NCBI RefSeq assembly: GCF_039555335.1
Contig: NC_092646.1
Location: 20,233,029-20,297,028, forward strand
Origin: Amphiura filiformis
Lineage: Eukaryota; Echinodermata; Ophiuroidea; Amphilepidida; Amphiuridae
Reading direction: 5' to 3'
Length of the DNA stretch: 64,000 nt
Below, piece after piece: positions 1 through 10,688 of the stretch. How positions within the stretch are numbered: the first letter of the stretch is position 1; each line of letters starts with the position of its first letter. The position numbers were made by a program, and so were the translations under genes. The notes beneath the pieces were generated by a model that saw only the letters and a list, made by a program, of their open reading frames with translations, had not been told where the DNA came from and ran no database searches.

Positions 1-424
1 TGAAAACAATTTTGAATATATCACGCTGCCCTACAAGCAGGTAGTCTTGAATCAAGCCCATATCCACCCGGGGCCACATGCTGTATGTTACGCGTGTAAG
101 TAACAGCCAACAACAGTGATCGATTCTATATAGTGATGGGCGTGCTCAAAATACGGTCTTGATCAATCTGTATTCCTTGTTTAATATTTTACTTTATAAA
201 TCTCTGAGATTCCTGATTTTATGTAGACTACCAAATATAGAAAAGAATGAGATGCTGCTGAATATTCATGACTTTAGCCATCCAATCATATACTTGTCAT
301 TTATTGTTTGACCACAAACGTAAACACTCACGCACATGGTGCATGCTCATAAATGTGCAGCCCAGCTGTTTTGAAAATACAACAACCTTCTTGACCGCAA
401 GATTGACAGCAAATGGGCGGTCTG
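1..424. other. No gene seen; one arm of a split inverted repeat
   Basis: AT-rich sequence with no convincing exon or RNA. Bases 1-30 are the near-perfect reverse complement of 3137-3166 (about two mismatches and one indel), so they may be one end of a larger inverted-repeat structure that runs off the left edge. Confidence 0.4.
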
Positions 425-1406
425 ATCATCGGCAGGGACAGACTTAAGTTTCGGTTTTCTACTGGCCCTCCGGGCCAGTGGAATGGCAGATCTAGTGGCC
501 CTGCAATAAATTTACTGGCCCAGCTTTTTCAATATGTTAAAAAAAAAAAACTAATTATTTTCTTGTTTTGGGGGAAAATCTATATCAATTTTTAATAATT
601 TGCCATAAAAATGTGTATTACCGGTATATCACAAATTAAAAAAAATCAAAATTATTTGATATCAGAAGGACATTCCTCGCTTTCAAAATGCAATTCGATA
701 TGTCTGATGTGCTCTAAAGTCCCACAAAAATATGTGGAAATGTCGCTATCCGAGTCCTTAAAGTCAAGCAAACCTTAACGCGAAAATGTGGACAAATAAG
801 GCCTATACACTAATTAATTTTGGTTACTAGATGTTGAATATCTGTCTTAAAATGTTCTTACAATTGATTTTGTGCTGAAATGCGCGCAAAGCGCGCAAAA
901 TGTTTAACTTTCATCGCTTGGATGGGCTCAGAATCGATGCTGAATTGGTCAATGTGGTGCCCCCCCCTAAGGGTGGCGCCTGGGCATGTTGCTCCCCTCT
1001 GACCCCGTGAGTTACGCCACTGGTCCTGCCTTTGTTAGTTCCAAAAGTTGACAAAGTTTCAAATATGATGCGGTATCGCTATCATCATCAGATAGAGCTT
1101 GAAGTAGTAGGCTACGAGGCCTACTATCGCCAGTAAAAAGCGGCAGATATTTCCAACTTGCTAGAAATGCAAGAATAAGAATATAAATATACTGAAAAAT
1201 CATTGAATAAAGATATAAATTACAGGTGACTGGCGGAGCAGAAACTATATAAATAATGTCCATGACTGATTATATCTTGTCTCATGTGTTGGCTCAAAAA
1301 TCTAGTGGCCCGCCGGGCCAGCGTTGTTGGAAGTTTACTGGCCCGATGCAAAATCCACTGGCCCCGGGCCGCCGGGCCACTGCTTAAATCCGTCCCTGAT
1401 CATCGG
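425..1406 (+). mobile_element. Non-autonomous hAT-like element, copy 1, with 8-bp target duplication
   Basis: The element spans 433-1398 (966 bp). Its ends are inverted repeats: left CAGGGACAGACTTAAG, right (reversed) CAGGGACGGATTTAAG. It is flanked by a perfect 8-bp direct repeat ATCATCGG (425-432 and 1399-1406). CAGGG-type ends with an 8-bp target duplication are the hallmark of the hAT superfamily. No transposase is encoded, so it must have been moved in trans. The interior is chimeric: 589-740 matches the right half of the TTAA-flanked foldback family at 19.95 and 28.57 kb, and about 905-1022 matches the truncated element near 30.65-30.76 kb, which ends TTACGCCACTG. Confidence 0.85.
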
Positions 1407-3005
1407 ACAACCACCAATGAAAACAGCATATTTCGTCAGTGCATTGGGTCATACATACAACATTAATGAGCTAATGTACAAGACACTTGGCTTCACCTCC
1501 CCTTCCCCGGTTTGTACAATGTAAAACAATTAAGAAAAAACTGACAGTGCTAATAGCTGCGAGTGCTCGCTTGGCTTGCCAATGGGGCTAAATATATATG
1601 ATCAGTGTAGAAATTAAGTTGATTTTATTGGCCGTATAGAGCGGCCGGGGCCTGTGGAAATTAGCTAGCAATATAGTATATTGATACTGGGCATCTTGAA
1701 CAAGACTACAAGCAGGTGGCAGGGACAGACTTAAGTTTCGGTTTTCTACTGGCCCTCCGGGCCAGTGGAATGGCAGATCTAGTGGCCCTGCAATAAATTT
1801 ACTGGCCCAGCTTTTTCAATATGTTAAAAAAAAAAAAAACTAATTATTTTCTTGTTTTGGGGAAAATCTATATCAATTTTAATAATTTGCCATAAAAATG
1901 TGTATTACCGGTATATCACAAATTAAAAAAAATCAAAATTATTTGATATCAGAAGGACATTCCTCGCTTTCAAAATGCAATTCGATATGTCTGATGTGCT
2001 CTAAAGTCCCACAAAAATATGTGGAAATGTCGCTATCCGAGTCCTTAAAGTCAAGCAAACCTTAACGCGAAAAATGTGGACAAATAAGGCCTATACACTA
2101 ATTAATTTTGGTTACTAGATGTTGAATATCTGTCTTAAAATGTTCTTACAATTGATTTTGTGCTGAAATGCGCGCAAAGCGCGCAAAATGTTTAACTTTC
2201 ATCGCTTGGAGGGGCGCAGAATCGATGCTGAATTGGTCAATGTGGTGCCCCCTAAGGGTGGCGCCCGGGGCATGTTGCTCCCCTCTGACCCCCGTAGTTA
2301 CGCCACTGGTCCTGCCTTTGTTAGTTCCAAAAGTTGACAAAGTTTCAAATATGATGCGGTATCGCTATCATCATCAGATAGAGCTTGGAAGTAGTAGGCT
2401 ACGTAGGCCTACTATCGCCGTAAAAAGCGGCCGTATATTTCCAACTTGCTAGAAATGCAAGAATAAGAATATAAATATACGAAAAATCATTGAATAAAGA
2501 TATAAATTACAGGTGACTGGCGGAGCAGAAACTATATAAATAATGTCCATGACTGATTATATCTTGTCTCATGTGTTGGCTCAAAAATCTAGTGGCCCGC
2601 CGGGCCAGCGTTGTTGGAAGTTTACTGGCCCGATGCAAAATCCACTGGCCCCGGGCCACCGGGCCACTGCTTAAATCCGTCCCTGATCATCGGACAACCA
2701 CCAATGAAAACAGCATATTTCGTCAGTGCATTGGGTCATACATACAACATTAATGAGCTAATGTACAAGACACTTGGCTTCACCTCCCCTTCCCCGGTTT
2801 GTACAATGTAAAACAATTAAGAAAAAACTGACAGTGCTAATAGCTGCGAGTGCTCGCTTGGCTTGCCAATGGGGCTAAATATATATGATCAGTGTAGAAA
2901 TTAAGTTGATTTTATTGGCCGTATAGAGCGGCCGGGCCTGTGGAAATTAGCTAGCAATATAGTATATTGATACTGGGCATCTTGAACAAGACTACAAGCA
3001 GGTGG
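433..3005 (+). repeat. Direct tandem duplication, two 1.29-kb units
   Basis: Unit 1 is 433-1719 and unit 2 is 1720-about 3005. The units differ only by scattered substitutions and 1-2 base indels, so the duplication is recent. Each consists of the 966-bp hAT-like element plus about 320 bp of its right flank. The left breakpoint is the first base of the element; the right breakpoint is a short GGCA microhomology. Confidence 0.9.
1720..2693 (+). mobile_element. Non-autonomous hAT-like element, copy 2 (arisen by duplication)
   Basis: Element at 1720-2685 (966 bp), with the right-hand ATCATCGG at 2686-2693. The 8 bases to its left do not match, because this copy arose by tandem duplication rather than by its own insertion. 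Confidence 0.85.
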
Positions 3006-3813
3006 CACTCATCACCTGTATATGTCTGCAATCATAGATTGAATACAATACAGATCTTTTCAAAGATACCAATCTTACAGGTGCGAGTGATCAACATGAC
3101 ATGGTTCAATGCAGTGTTACCGCGTGAACGTACCAGTGCAGCGCGGTATATTCAAAAATTGTTTTCACCTATTGCTATAGTAGTTAATCCAATTATTACA
3201 TCACTTCGCCAGCATATATTAAATTGAATGTTTTTGGACTATTCCAGTTGAAATTCATATGCCCCCTATGAAAGATATGGCTGCAGACATATCGCCCCAC
3301 GCCACTCAAGTTTAAGCAATACATAACATGCCCAGGTGCATTGAATCACATGGCAGCATCGGAAGCATTATATAACACAAACCCCTACCCGTCTGTGCGA
3401 CAATCATGGACCTTGAATATTGCTATCAAAACAAGGACGTCTGAATCAACATACCAAGAACCACAAAGGTGGATTTGTTTTGCATGTTTATGACACAGTA
3501 CGAAACATTCTTAACCAGCTGCAGCCATTATTTTTAATACAAAATAATAATAATAAATAAATGTCGATGATTTAACGTGCGCTTCACCTAAGTACCAGCA
3601 CACTTCAACAATTATTCCGCTGCCATTAGGATATATTACATTTACATTTACAGGCATTTATGGCGCCATTCACAAAGATACCATGGCGCTTACAAAAATA
3701 TACACAAAAAGTCAAATAACAAGAGAACAGTTCAAGAATTCATATCAGAATCATTTTCGCTTCAACAAGTCCCCAACTGATGCGCAGGTACTCTCAGCCG
3801 ACTGTGCTCTTAC
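3005..3813. other. Intron or 3' region of the quinone oxidoreductase gene; no exon found
   Basis: Downstream of exon 5 on the minus strand. I looked for the conserved region that follows the Rossmann segment in this family and found none, so the remaining exons should lie left of the window. 3137-3166 is the second arm of the inverted repeat with 1-30. 3236-3280 is a fragment of the TTCCAGTTGAAAT foldback family. Confidence 0.5.
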
Positions 3814-4026
3814 CTTTTGTATGTCTAAGTACAGCATGAGCAAAATCTTCTTGCTTATAATTAAATCCAGCCTCTGCTCCTAGACTAATAGCTTTAGCCA
3901 GTTTTGTCTCCGATCCAGCGGTCACTATGGGATGACCACCAGCTAGTTTGACCAATTGTACAGCTGCTGTCCCTATGCCTGAGCCTCCAGAGTGGATGAG
4001 CACCGTGTCATTGCGTTTCATATGTC
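3814..4026 (-). CDS. TP53I3: Quinone oxidoreductase exon 5 (Rossmann fold)
   Basis: Acceptor TTATTTCAG and donor G|GTAAGA. It encodes residues 161-231, including the dinucleotide-binding HSGGSGIG and the [10 protein letters not shown] segment typical of PIG3-like enzymes. It ends in phase 1. Confidence 0.92.
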
Positions 4027-7000
4027 CTGAAATAACAATAGTAATAAATATGGCAACAAGAGAGTGAGAACAACTATATTTCTTTGTACATGCAATACAG
4101 GCGTTGCCATTTAAGGTGAGAGATCACTCTTGCTCGCCACCGCTCGCCCAAACTCAATTTCTAGTGAGCAATTTTTCACTCGCCATAGACACTAAATATC
4201 GCTCGCTGCGAATCACCATGATCACCCAATTTACATCAAGTCTCAGCATTCTTTACATATATTGTGATAAATTAGTCTGAATTCCTGAAAACGATAGAGA
4301 GGGTATTCAACAGTCCATAAGTATAATTGGTATGAATGATCTTTCAGACCTAGAGAGTGATTCGACCACTAGATTCTACTACTAAAGAGTGTTTCAACCA
4401 CTCACCTAACATCGAGCTCGCCTTTAAAATCTAGACGGCAAGGCCTCCAATACATTTTTTTAAAATTCCACATATCAAATGGAATTAGCACATTAACCAA
4501 CTCTACTTGAAACTCACCCTGCCTCTGTAGAAGATTTAGGTGGAATCTTTCTTAGTGGGTGTATGGAATTCAAATGGAGCTGCCTAATGTGTTCATTCCA
4601 TTTGAAATTCATACTCCCCTTGTGGAAGATTTTTCCAAAAAATGGAATAGGCCATTTTGGATAGAACTGGTAAACTTGCCTACAAAATGTAGCAGTTGAT
4701 ATGCTGTGAGCCATACTTCAGGTATAGCAGCTGCTTCATCCCATTTAAGCTTTCCTATTGGCATCAGATGGTCCTCATGGACAGCCGTATACTCTGCATT
4801 ACCGCCACCCGGTAACAGCGCCATCACTCTATCACCTATGGTAACAAAAGGACAACTTATGAGCAGAAACGAAGGAACTTTTATGGCTTATATGCCTATA
4901 CATGTATGGTGTGATCAAGCAAAATCAGTCTGAAGTCGGGTATATTCAATTTTTTTACATGATTGTATAAAGCAAATTTGCAAAGCTACATTTTGCCATA
5001 AAAAACCATTGAAATTAAATAACCAGTTCCAAAGATATGAGCAATTGAAGAAGTTCCAAAACAGCAGGAAACAAAAGGAGTTCCGATTGATTTTTCTTGA
5101 TCGCATCACTTATGTGGCGTGATCAAGCAAAATCAGTCTGAAGTCGGTTATATTCAATTTTTATTTTTTTACAAGATTGTATTTATAAAGAAATCCCATT
5201 GAAATTGAACATTTAGTTCCAAAGATATGAACAGCTGAAGTGGTTCCAAAACAATAGGCAACAAAAGAAATCATTGTCTTTGTTTTGCTATATCTGAAAA
5301 TAAATATATCCAACTTCCGACTGATTTCGCTTGATCACATCACATATTCTCTAGAAAAAGACTTTCAGTATCTGTTCTTACAATTTTGAATACATGTAGT
5401 GCTAAATATGATATCAATTGGCTTATAATAGTGAAAAAATGTCCACTTTGTGCACAGAATTTAACAGCACAGTGTTTTAAATTTTGAATGTCATGTTGTT
5501 TGCATTATCTCTTTAGTCTTAGACCATGCTTTAAATGTTTATTAGTACAGTTTTGGGCACAAAAATATTGAAAAGTCGCCAACATCGTAATAGTCGCGAT
5601 TATTTGGTGTTGACTACTAAACAGAGCTGAAGCTGCGCAAATTAACCCTATCATACATTACATGAAGATGAGGCTATTCCAGTTGAAATCCATATACCCC
5701 TATGGAAAACATGACCTTAATCTCCCACACAGGGGGGTGTAGATTTCAAATGGAGTCACCCATTCAGGTAACCCTATTTGAAATTCACACTCCCTGTGTG
5801 GAAGATTACGGTTATGTCTTCCATTGGGGGTGTATGGATTTCAACTGGAATATCCCATTTTAACCCTCTCCACACGGGCGTCGACTGCAGATCACAAGTT
5901 TCAAATTTTATTTTTTAAATTAAAAAGTTTCAAAATTGTACATTTTTATGACCATATTTGGAAACAGCATGAATAATGCATAAAAATGAGTACAAACAAG
6001 CCTAGTATTGGTTCAGTGGTTCTTGGGATAGCTCTTGATATTTGAAGAAAATATCTTAAAAGTTGGGACTTTTTATGTTGAAGCCCACACAGAGCATTAA
6101 TGATGAATTAACCCCATGAGAACTACCTGCCGATTGGCCAAAAAGAAGTTTTCATTATCGACTGGACCAATCAGCAACATTGTTAGAATAATTTCACCAC
6201 GCAAAAAAGTTGGGGTGAATTATTTGCAAAGCTCCATTTTAATTGGTGATTAATGTGAAGATATCATGTAATTGACCAATCAGAGGCAATGTTAGATTGG
6301 CAGGTAGTGCTCAGGGGGTTAAGTTGTCTTACCTGCTTTCCATTTGGATTGGCAATTTGGACCGACTGTGTGGATAATTCCTGCTGCTTCTAAACCTAAG
6401 ATTGAACTTGCTCCCGGTGGAGGGTCGTATCTGCCTCTTCTCTGAGGAAGTAATTCATGTTATCATAATTAATTAGTTAGAGCTTGAAAATTCAGGTGCC
6501 ACTCAACAAGGTAGACATCCGGGGGAAGACGATCCTGGCTATGACCCTGTTGGTTTGTCCCCTGCTAATTGTCATTTCCTATTGGTTGAGACCGGTGTAT
6601 GCAAATCAGAGATGGAAAAGGGTGGGGCTATAGTGGGCCACAGGTAGGCCAATGACCATTTTCGCATCAGCGTGTGTAGTCGTGTGCGAGCTGCTTTATA
6701 AAGATCTAACTGGGTTGGAGATTTTTTCATTACAGATTAATTTGGTCAAGATCTACCTCGTATATTTTGACTAAGGGGGAGTACACCATTCCAGGGACAA
6801 ATTTAAGTGGTTGCCCCGCGCCAGTGGTTTTTGCGTCGGGCCAGTCAACTTCCAACAATGCTGACCTGACGGGCCACTAGATATTTGAGCCTGATATAAC
6901 TCATATGAGACATGATATAGGCCTAATCAATGATGGACATAACTTGACACAGTTTTGCATTGCATGCACCAACGTTTTACAGCAATGGACCTACATACTA

Positions 7001-9961
7001 TTTCCAAGCTCTTTTTGTGCACTATCTGATGAAGATAACGATACCGTATAGTCGCATAGGCCTACCTGAACCTTTGTGTGAACCTTTGGAACTAGATTTT
7101 GCACAGTTTGCAGTAGAACATATTGAAAAAGCTGGGCCAGTAAATTAATTGCAGGGCCAGTAGATTTGCCATTTCACTGCCCCGGAGGGCCAGTAGAAAA
7201 CTGAAACCTAAGTCTGTCCCTGCACCATTCAGTGCTCATCGCTAAGAATGGTGCTTGTCAGGTCAGTGTTATGTGTGGCGGTGTGTATGGGTGCATGTTT
7301 GGTAAGCAAAGAAGGAGAAATAATATGAAAGCTTTTACTTCAGTTTGAGCGCGAGCAAATTAGCAAATATATACCTGTAATGTGTCGGCTCTGTTGATGG
7401 CTGAAGCTTTGACCTGCAGTAAGACTTCCCTTGTCTTTAACACTGGTATTGCAACACGACCTACATACAGAACGCTAGGATCCCCTGGATTATCAAACTG
7501 AGCTGCTCTCATTGAATTGCCCTGAAATGAACAATGAAAGAACATTGAGTTATGCTGGTTTCATACTTTCTGCCACTTGCAGTTTTATTTCAGGAGTTCA
7601 GTCAGAAATGTAAAAACAAACAGCAGCGATTTCAAGTCAAAATCCAAGCAAGGCATGTAAAATATTGTTATTCATTTCACTATGTTGATGACATGAGATG
7701 CAGCGTTCAGAACTGCTTTCACCAAAAACGTGTTCTTATCTAATGACCATTTTCCTTTAATTGTTACCACCAAGAGTCAAGAAGCTCTAAAACTGATATA
7801 TTTTCAGTGTGCAATATTTAATTTTTCAATGCATGTATGTTTCTTTTGTGCAATAAGTTCAACAATAAAAAATGAGAGAAACATAAAAAGTAATAAAGAA
7901 AACATCTGAAAACAAAGTCGTGCTTGTGTTCAACTTTCATTGTGCGATATTTTGATAGTTAGCCACACTTGACACCCCTGTCATCTTGCTCGCATAAGTT
8001 AAGTTGCTTTTAAGATACGGAATTGAAACTTAGCATGCTGTTACAAGAAGGATGAATAAATAATATCTGAGAAAATGACATTGTTTTGTTTTACCATTAC
8101 AAAATGTGTTTCATTTTCTACATGTAACCTTTTTATGGGACACCTTGTACTTGCTATCTATTTGTTATCAATCCAATCTAACCACAAGTATGGAAGTACG
8201 AGTTGTACTCATGCACCAACACAAAGCGCCGCAAATTCCACAGATAGTTGTGTATGCTGTAGTTAGTGGTAATGACACATGCCCAGAGGATTTACATTAT
8301 CACAAGATCTGGGCGACCAATCACAAGCCAGATCCATTTACAAAGATGCATGTCACCATGGCTAATTTCAGTAGACCAGAAAACCGCCAGCTTTCCATAG
8401 ATGGCTGCGTTAAGGGGGTACTACACCCCTGCCCAATTTTGTGCCTATTTTTGCTTTTTTTCTCAAAAATTATAGCGCATTGGTGGTAAGTAAGATATGT
8501 ATATTATCGGGGCAAGGACTACAACTACTGCATTGAAAATTTAGCAACTCAAGGTAAGTAGTTATTGATTTATTGATCAAATGTTGGTTTTCCCTCATTT
8601 TTGACTGTAACTCCACAACTGTTGTCTGTGCTGAAATAAAATTTCCTGTGCAGTAGTTGTAGTCCTTGCCCCTATAATATACATAGCCTATCTTACTTAG
8701 TCACCAATGCGCTATAATTTTTGAGAAAAATGGAAAAATAGGCACAAAATTGGGCAGGGGTGTAGTACCCCCTTAAGCATTTTAACTGAACATGGGGAGC
8801 TAGCAAACAGATGGAGTTTGGTCAATGAAAAGATCAGATATGGAAAATCAATCAATTGTGCACAAATTAATACAAATCTATAGCCTAATCATTTTTTAAA
8901 GAAAAATGCAATAAGTAAAAAAAAGTGATGTAAATTGTATTAAGATTCATATACCGCCAATAGCGGTACAACACATTAAACGTAAGTATACATTTTTTTT
9001 AAAGAAAAGAGTCATTGAATATAAAAATAAATAATACAGATACGGGACACATAAAAAAATCCGGATTTATAAAATCCGGGGAAATCACAGCCCTGATGCA
9101 TGCACGGTAAAATGCACCAAGTAAGGCTAGAAAACAATGTTTGGTTGCCCTCAACCGACCGACCCAAAAAATTGGAAATCTTGGGTCAGAATCAAGGACT
9201 TTTATATTTGTAATTCACTCAGTTTATTTATTAAATGCTTATATTTGATTGAAAACAAGAAGTATTTCCATTTAAATCCAGTCCAAAAGCACACATTTTT
9301 ACCGTAAAATGATCAAGCATTTGTCAATACTAGCCTTTTCAAAATGGAGGAAAAATCAAGGAAGAGTCCATAAAAAAATTTTTTTTAAAGGATCCACCTA
9401 CAATGTAGTCACCTACCGACCCTCCAAATTTTTGTCTCGGAAGGGCAACCAAACAATTTTTTTGTCTAATTCAAGGTCTGCATTATACTGCATATGCCTG
9501 TCAAATGCGTGCTTTGCTGTGTGCCCTACTGCCTTTTTATGCGTTGCTAGAAAACTGAGAGAAATTAAATAAAATGCACTTTTTGCGCATCAGCGCATGT
9601 CATGCATGTGCTTGCAGTAAAACCTCATTTTGGTAGCAAGATGGAAGATCCGTGGCCTGCCGTGCAAAAGGGCGAATGGAGGTATAGGAGAACCCACCAA
9701 GATATTGTCTCCGACAGAGATAAAACTGGGAATCATGATTTATTCATGTACTGTGTAATCATAAATGCGCGCATTTAATACGATTTACAACTTTACGTGC
9801 GTGCAGCATTTGAATGCCGAAACCACGCCCAAGGATGACATCACACATCGAATTTATCTCTACCAAGACTACATATATTTGATATTTCTTACCTGATCTG
9901 GTTGTAGAGATTGATATCCATCATCATGTGTGGAGTATGTAGACAAATTTGACAATGTCAT
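3814..9961 (-). CDS. TP53I3: Quinone oxidoreductase, TP53I3/PIG3 type (5' five exons; 3' end outside window)
   Basis: Zinc-free medium-chain dehydrogenase/reductase that reduces quinones with NADPH; TP53I3 (PIG3) is the closest family member I recognise. Exons in transcription order: 9961-9893, 7521-7375, 6441-6333, 4835-4680 and 4026-3814, giving 231 codons in one frame. Visible features are [10 protein letters not shown] (27-36), the GroES-like catalytic fold with [18 protein letters not shown] and [16 protein letters not shown], then the nucleotide-binding loop [13 protein letters not shown] (about 172-184). The family is about 330 residues long, so roughly 100 are missing to the left. The start at 9961 is the first ATG after an in-frame stop. 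It adds a 26-residue leader before the usual family start at Met27. Introns carry hAT-like and foldback MITEs. Intron 4 uses a GC donor. Confidence 0.9.
4515..4652. mobile_element. Partial TTCCAGTTGAAAT foldback MITE
   Basis: Two opposed arms with TCTGTAGAAGATT...AATCTT and CATTCCATTTGAAATTCATA. It is the same family as the complete copies at 5672-5857 and 41781-42060. It ends 28 bp from the GC donor of exon 4. Confidence 0.6.
4680..4835 (-). CDS. TP53I3: Quinone oxidoreductase exon 4
   Basis: Acceptor GTTACCATAG. Encodes [20 protein letters not shown] through TAYQLLHFV, residues 109-160. The donor reads GTAG|GCAAGT, a GC-AG intron. Only this junction keeps the frame into exon 5 and yields the family sequence LLHFVGHMKRND; the nearby GT (GGCAA|GTTTAC) gives the wrong phase. 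Confidence 0.9.
4911..5343. mobile_element. Two tandem palindromic MITEs (GTGATCAAGCAAAATCAG ends)
   Basis: Copy 1 (4911-about 5108) and copy 2 (5119-5343) each begin GTGATCAAGCAAAATCAGTC and end with its approximate reverse complement. The units stand head to tail in intron 3 of the quinone oxidoreductase gene. Superfamily not assigned. Confidence 0.7.
5672..5857. mobile_element. Foldback MITE, TTCCAGTTGAAATCCATA family (complete)
   Basis: Starts GGCTATTCCAGTTGAAATCC and ends with its reverse complement. The inner arms (GTGTAGATTTCAAATGGAGT against ATTTGAAATTCACACTCCC) also pair, so the whole 186 bp can fold into a double hairpin. Non-coding. Confidence 0.8.
6333..6441 (-). CDS. TP53I3: Quinone oxidoreductase exon 3
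   Basis: Acceptor TTCCTCAG, donor CAG|GTAAGA. Encodes [20 protein letters not shown] and onward to NCQSKWKAG, the most conserved part of the PIG3 N-terminal domain. It is too short and split to appear as an isolated ORF. Confidence 0.92.
6784..7230 (-). mobile_element. hAT-like element, third copy, independent insertion
   Basis: Element 6792-7222 (431 bp), reversed relative to the copies at 433 and 1720. Ends CAGGGACAAATTTAAG and its partner. A perfect 8-bp target duplication CACCATTC lies at 6784-6791 and 7223-7230. It lacks the two foreign segments found in the 966-bp copies, so it represents the uninterrupted form. It sits in intron 2 of the quinone oxidoreductase gene. Confidence 0.88.
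7375..7521 (-). CDS. TP53I3: Quinone oxidoreductase exon 2
   Basis: Acceptor GTTCATTTCAG, donor CAG|GTATAT. Encodes [20 protein letters not shown] through INRADTLQ, residues 24-72. Met27 corresponds to the usual start of cytosolic family members. Confidence 0.92.
8410..8776. mobile_element. Foldback MITE with TTAA target site (GGGGGTACTACACCCC family)
   Basis: TTAA flanks both ends (8410-8413, 8773-8776). The arms begin GGGGGTACTACACCCCTGCC and pair over more than 100 bp. A second copy is at 21954-22315. TTAA specificity is typical of piggyBac-type transposases, but no transposase is present and the assignment is inference. Confidence 0.75.
9137..9457. mobile_element. Probable MITE with GTTTGGTTGCCCT inverted ends
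   Basis: Left end GTTTGGTTGCCCTCAACCGA, right end the reverse complement of GTTTGGTTGCCCTTCCGAG. The interior is non-coding. Target duplication not clear. Confidence 0.55.
9893..9961 (-). CDS. TP53I3: Quinone oxidoreductase exon 1 (start codon)
   Basis: ATG at 9961-9959, donor CAG|GTAAGA. Encodes a 23-residue leader ([20 protein letters not shown] then PDQ) that joins exon 2 in frame. An in-frame TAA lies upstream with no ATG between. The leader has several acidic residues and no arginine or lysine, so it does not look like a mitochondrial presequence. Confidence 0.8.
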
Positions 9962-10389
9962 TGTGACTGTCAATGCAAAGAATTTTGCAAATGGAATGTC
10001 GATAAGCTTACACAAAATCTCGATTTTGTGTTAGAAATAGACCACCAAGCAGAGAGGCACTGGCGAGATAAATAAGGCATGCGGTTGAACAAAGCTTTCA
10101 CAAGCGCTACTCCATTTAGTGCACAAAATCGAGCAGCGTTTTCATGTTTTTTTCAGCACTAAACTCTCCAGCTCTCGGCTTTATTATTTACTTTATTTAC
10201 AACGCATGAACATGAATGACGTAATGGTGACCTCTCGTCTAATCCAAAAGTTGACCCTTGACCTTTGACCTGTAGTAATTTGCCGTTGCCAAATTGTAAA
10301 AATGAGTTAAATTATTTGATTTGCAAATTGTGCAATATAGATGGAGTGTGGGGTGTGTGCACATAAAAAAAAATGTAATTTTGTATTAA

Positions 10390-10490
10390 TATTTCTATAC
10401 GTTCTTTAGTGGTGGAGGTGTGTGTGTTTCACATGGGGGGGTGGAGGGGCGGTGTCACGGGCATGGGGGGTGGAGGGCGGTGTCACGGGT
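10390..10490 (+). repeat. G-rich tandem duplication
   Basis: Two adjacent copies of a GGGGTGGAGGGGCGGTGTCA-type unit of about 30 bp, between the quinone oxidoreductase start and the LINE. Confidence 0.6.
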
Positions 10491-10688
10491 GAATGCTTTT
10501 TCCCATCATGCATTACTAGCGACAACATCGCGAAAAATTTGCTCCGTGACTCGGTCACGTTTTTACTGACTTTTAGCCTTTAATTTGGAACATTTTATGC
10601 TTTTTTCACGTTATAAGTGTTTTTAAACCTTCGCTGCTTCGTGTACGTCGTGCTTGAATCGCATTTTTAACAATTTTGGTGTATTTAG

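Noticed and set aside
2967-3227. 86-codon ORF as a terminal exon of the oxidoreductase
   Set aside because: Wrong strand, and no similarity to the family's C-terminal region.
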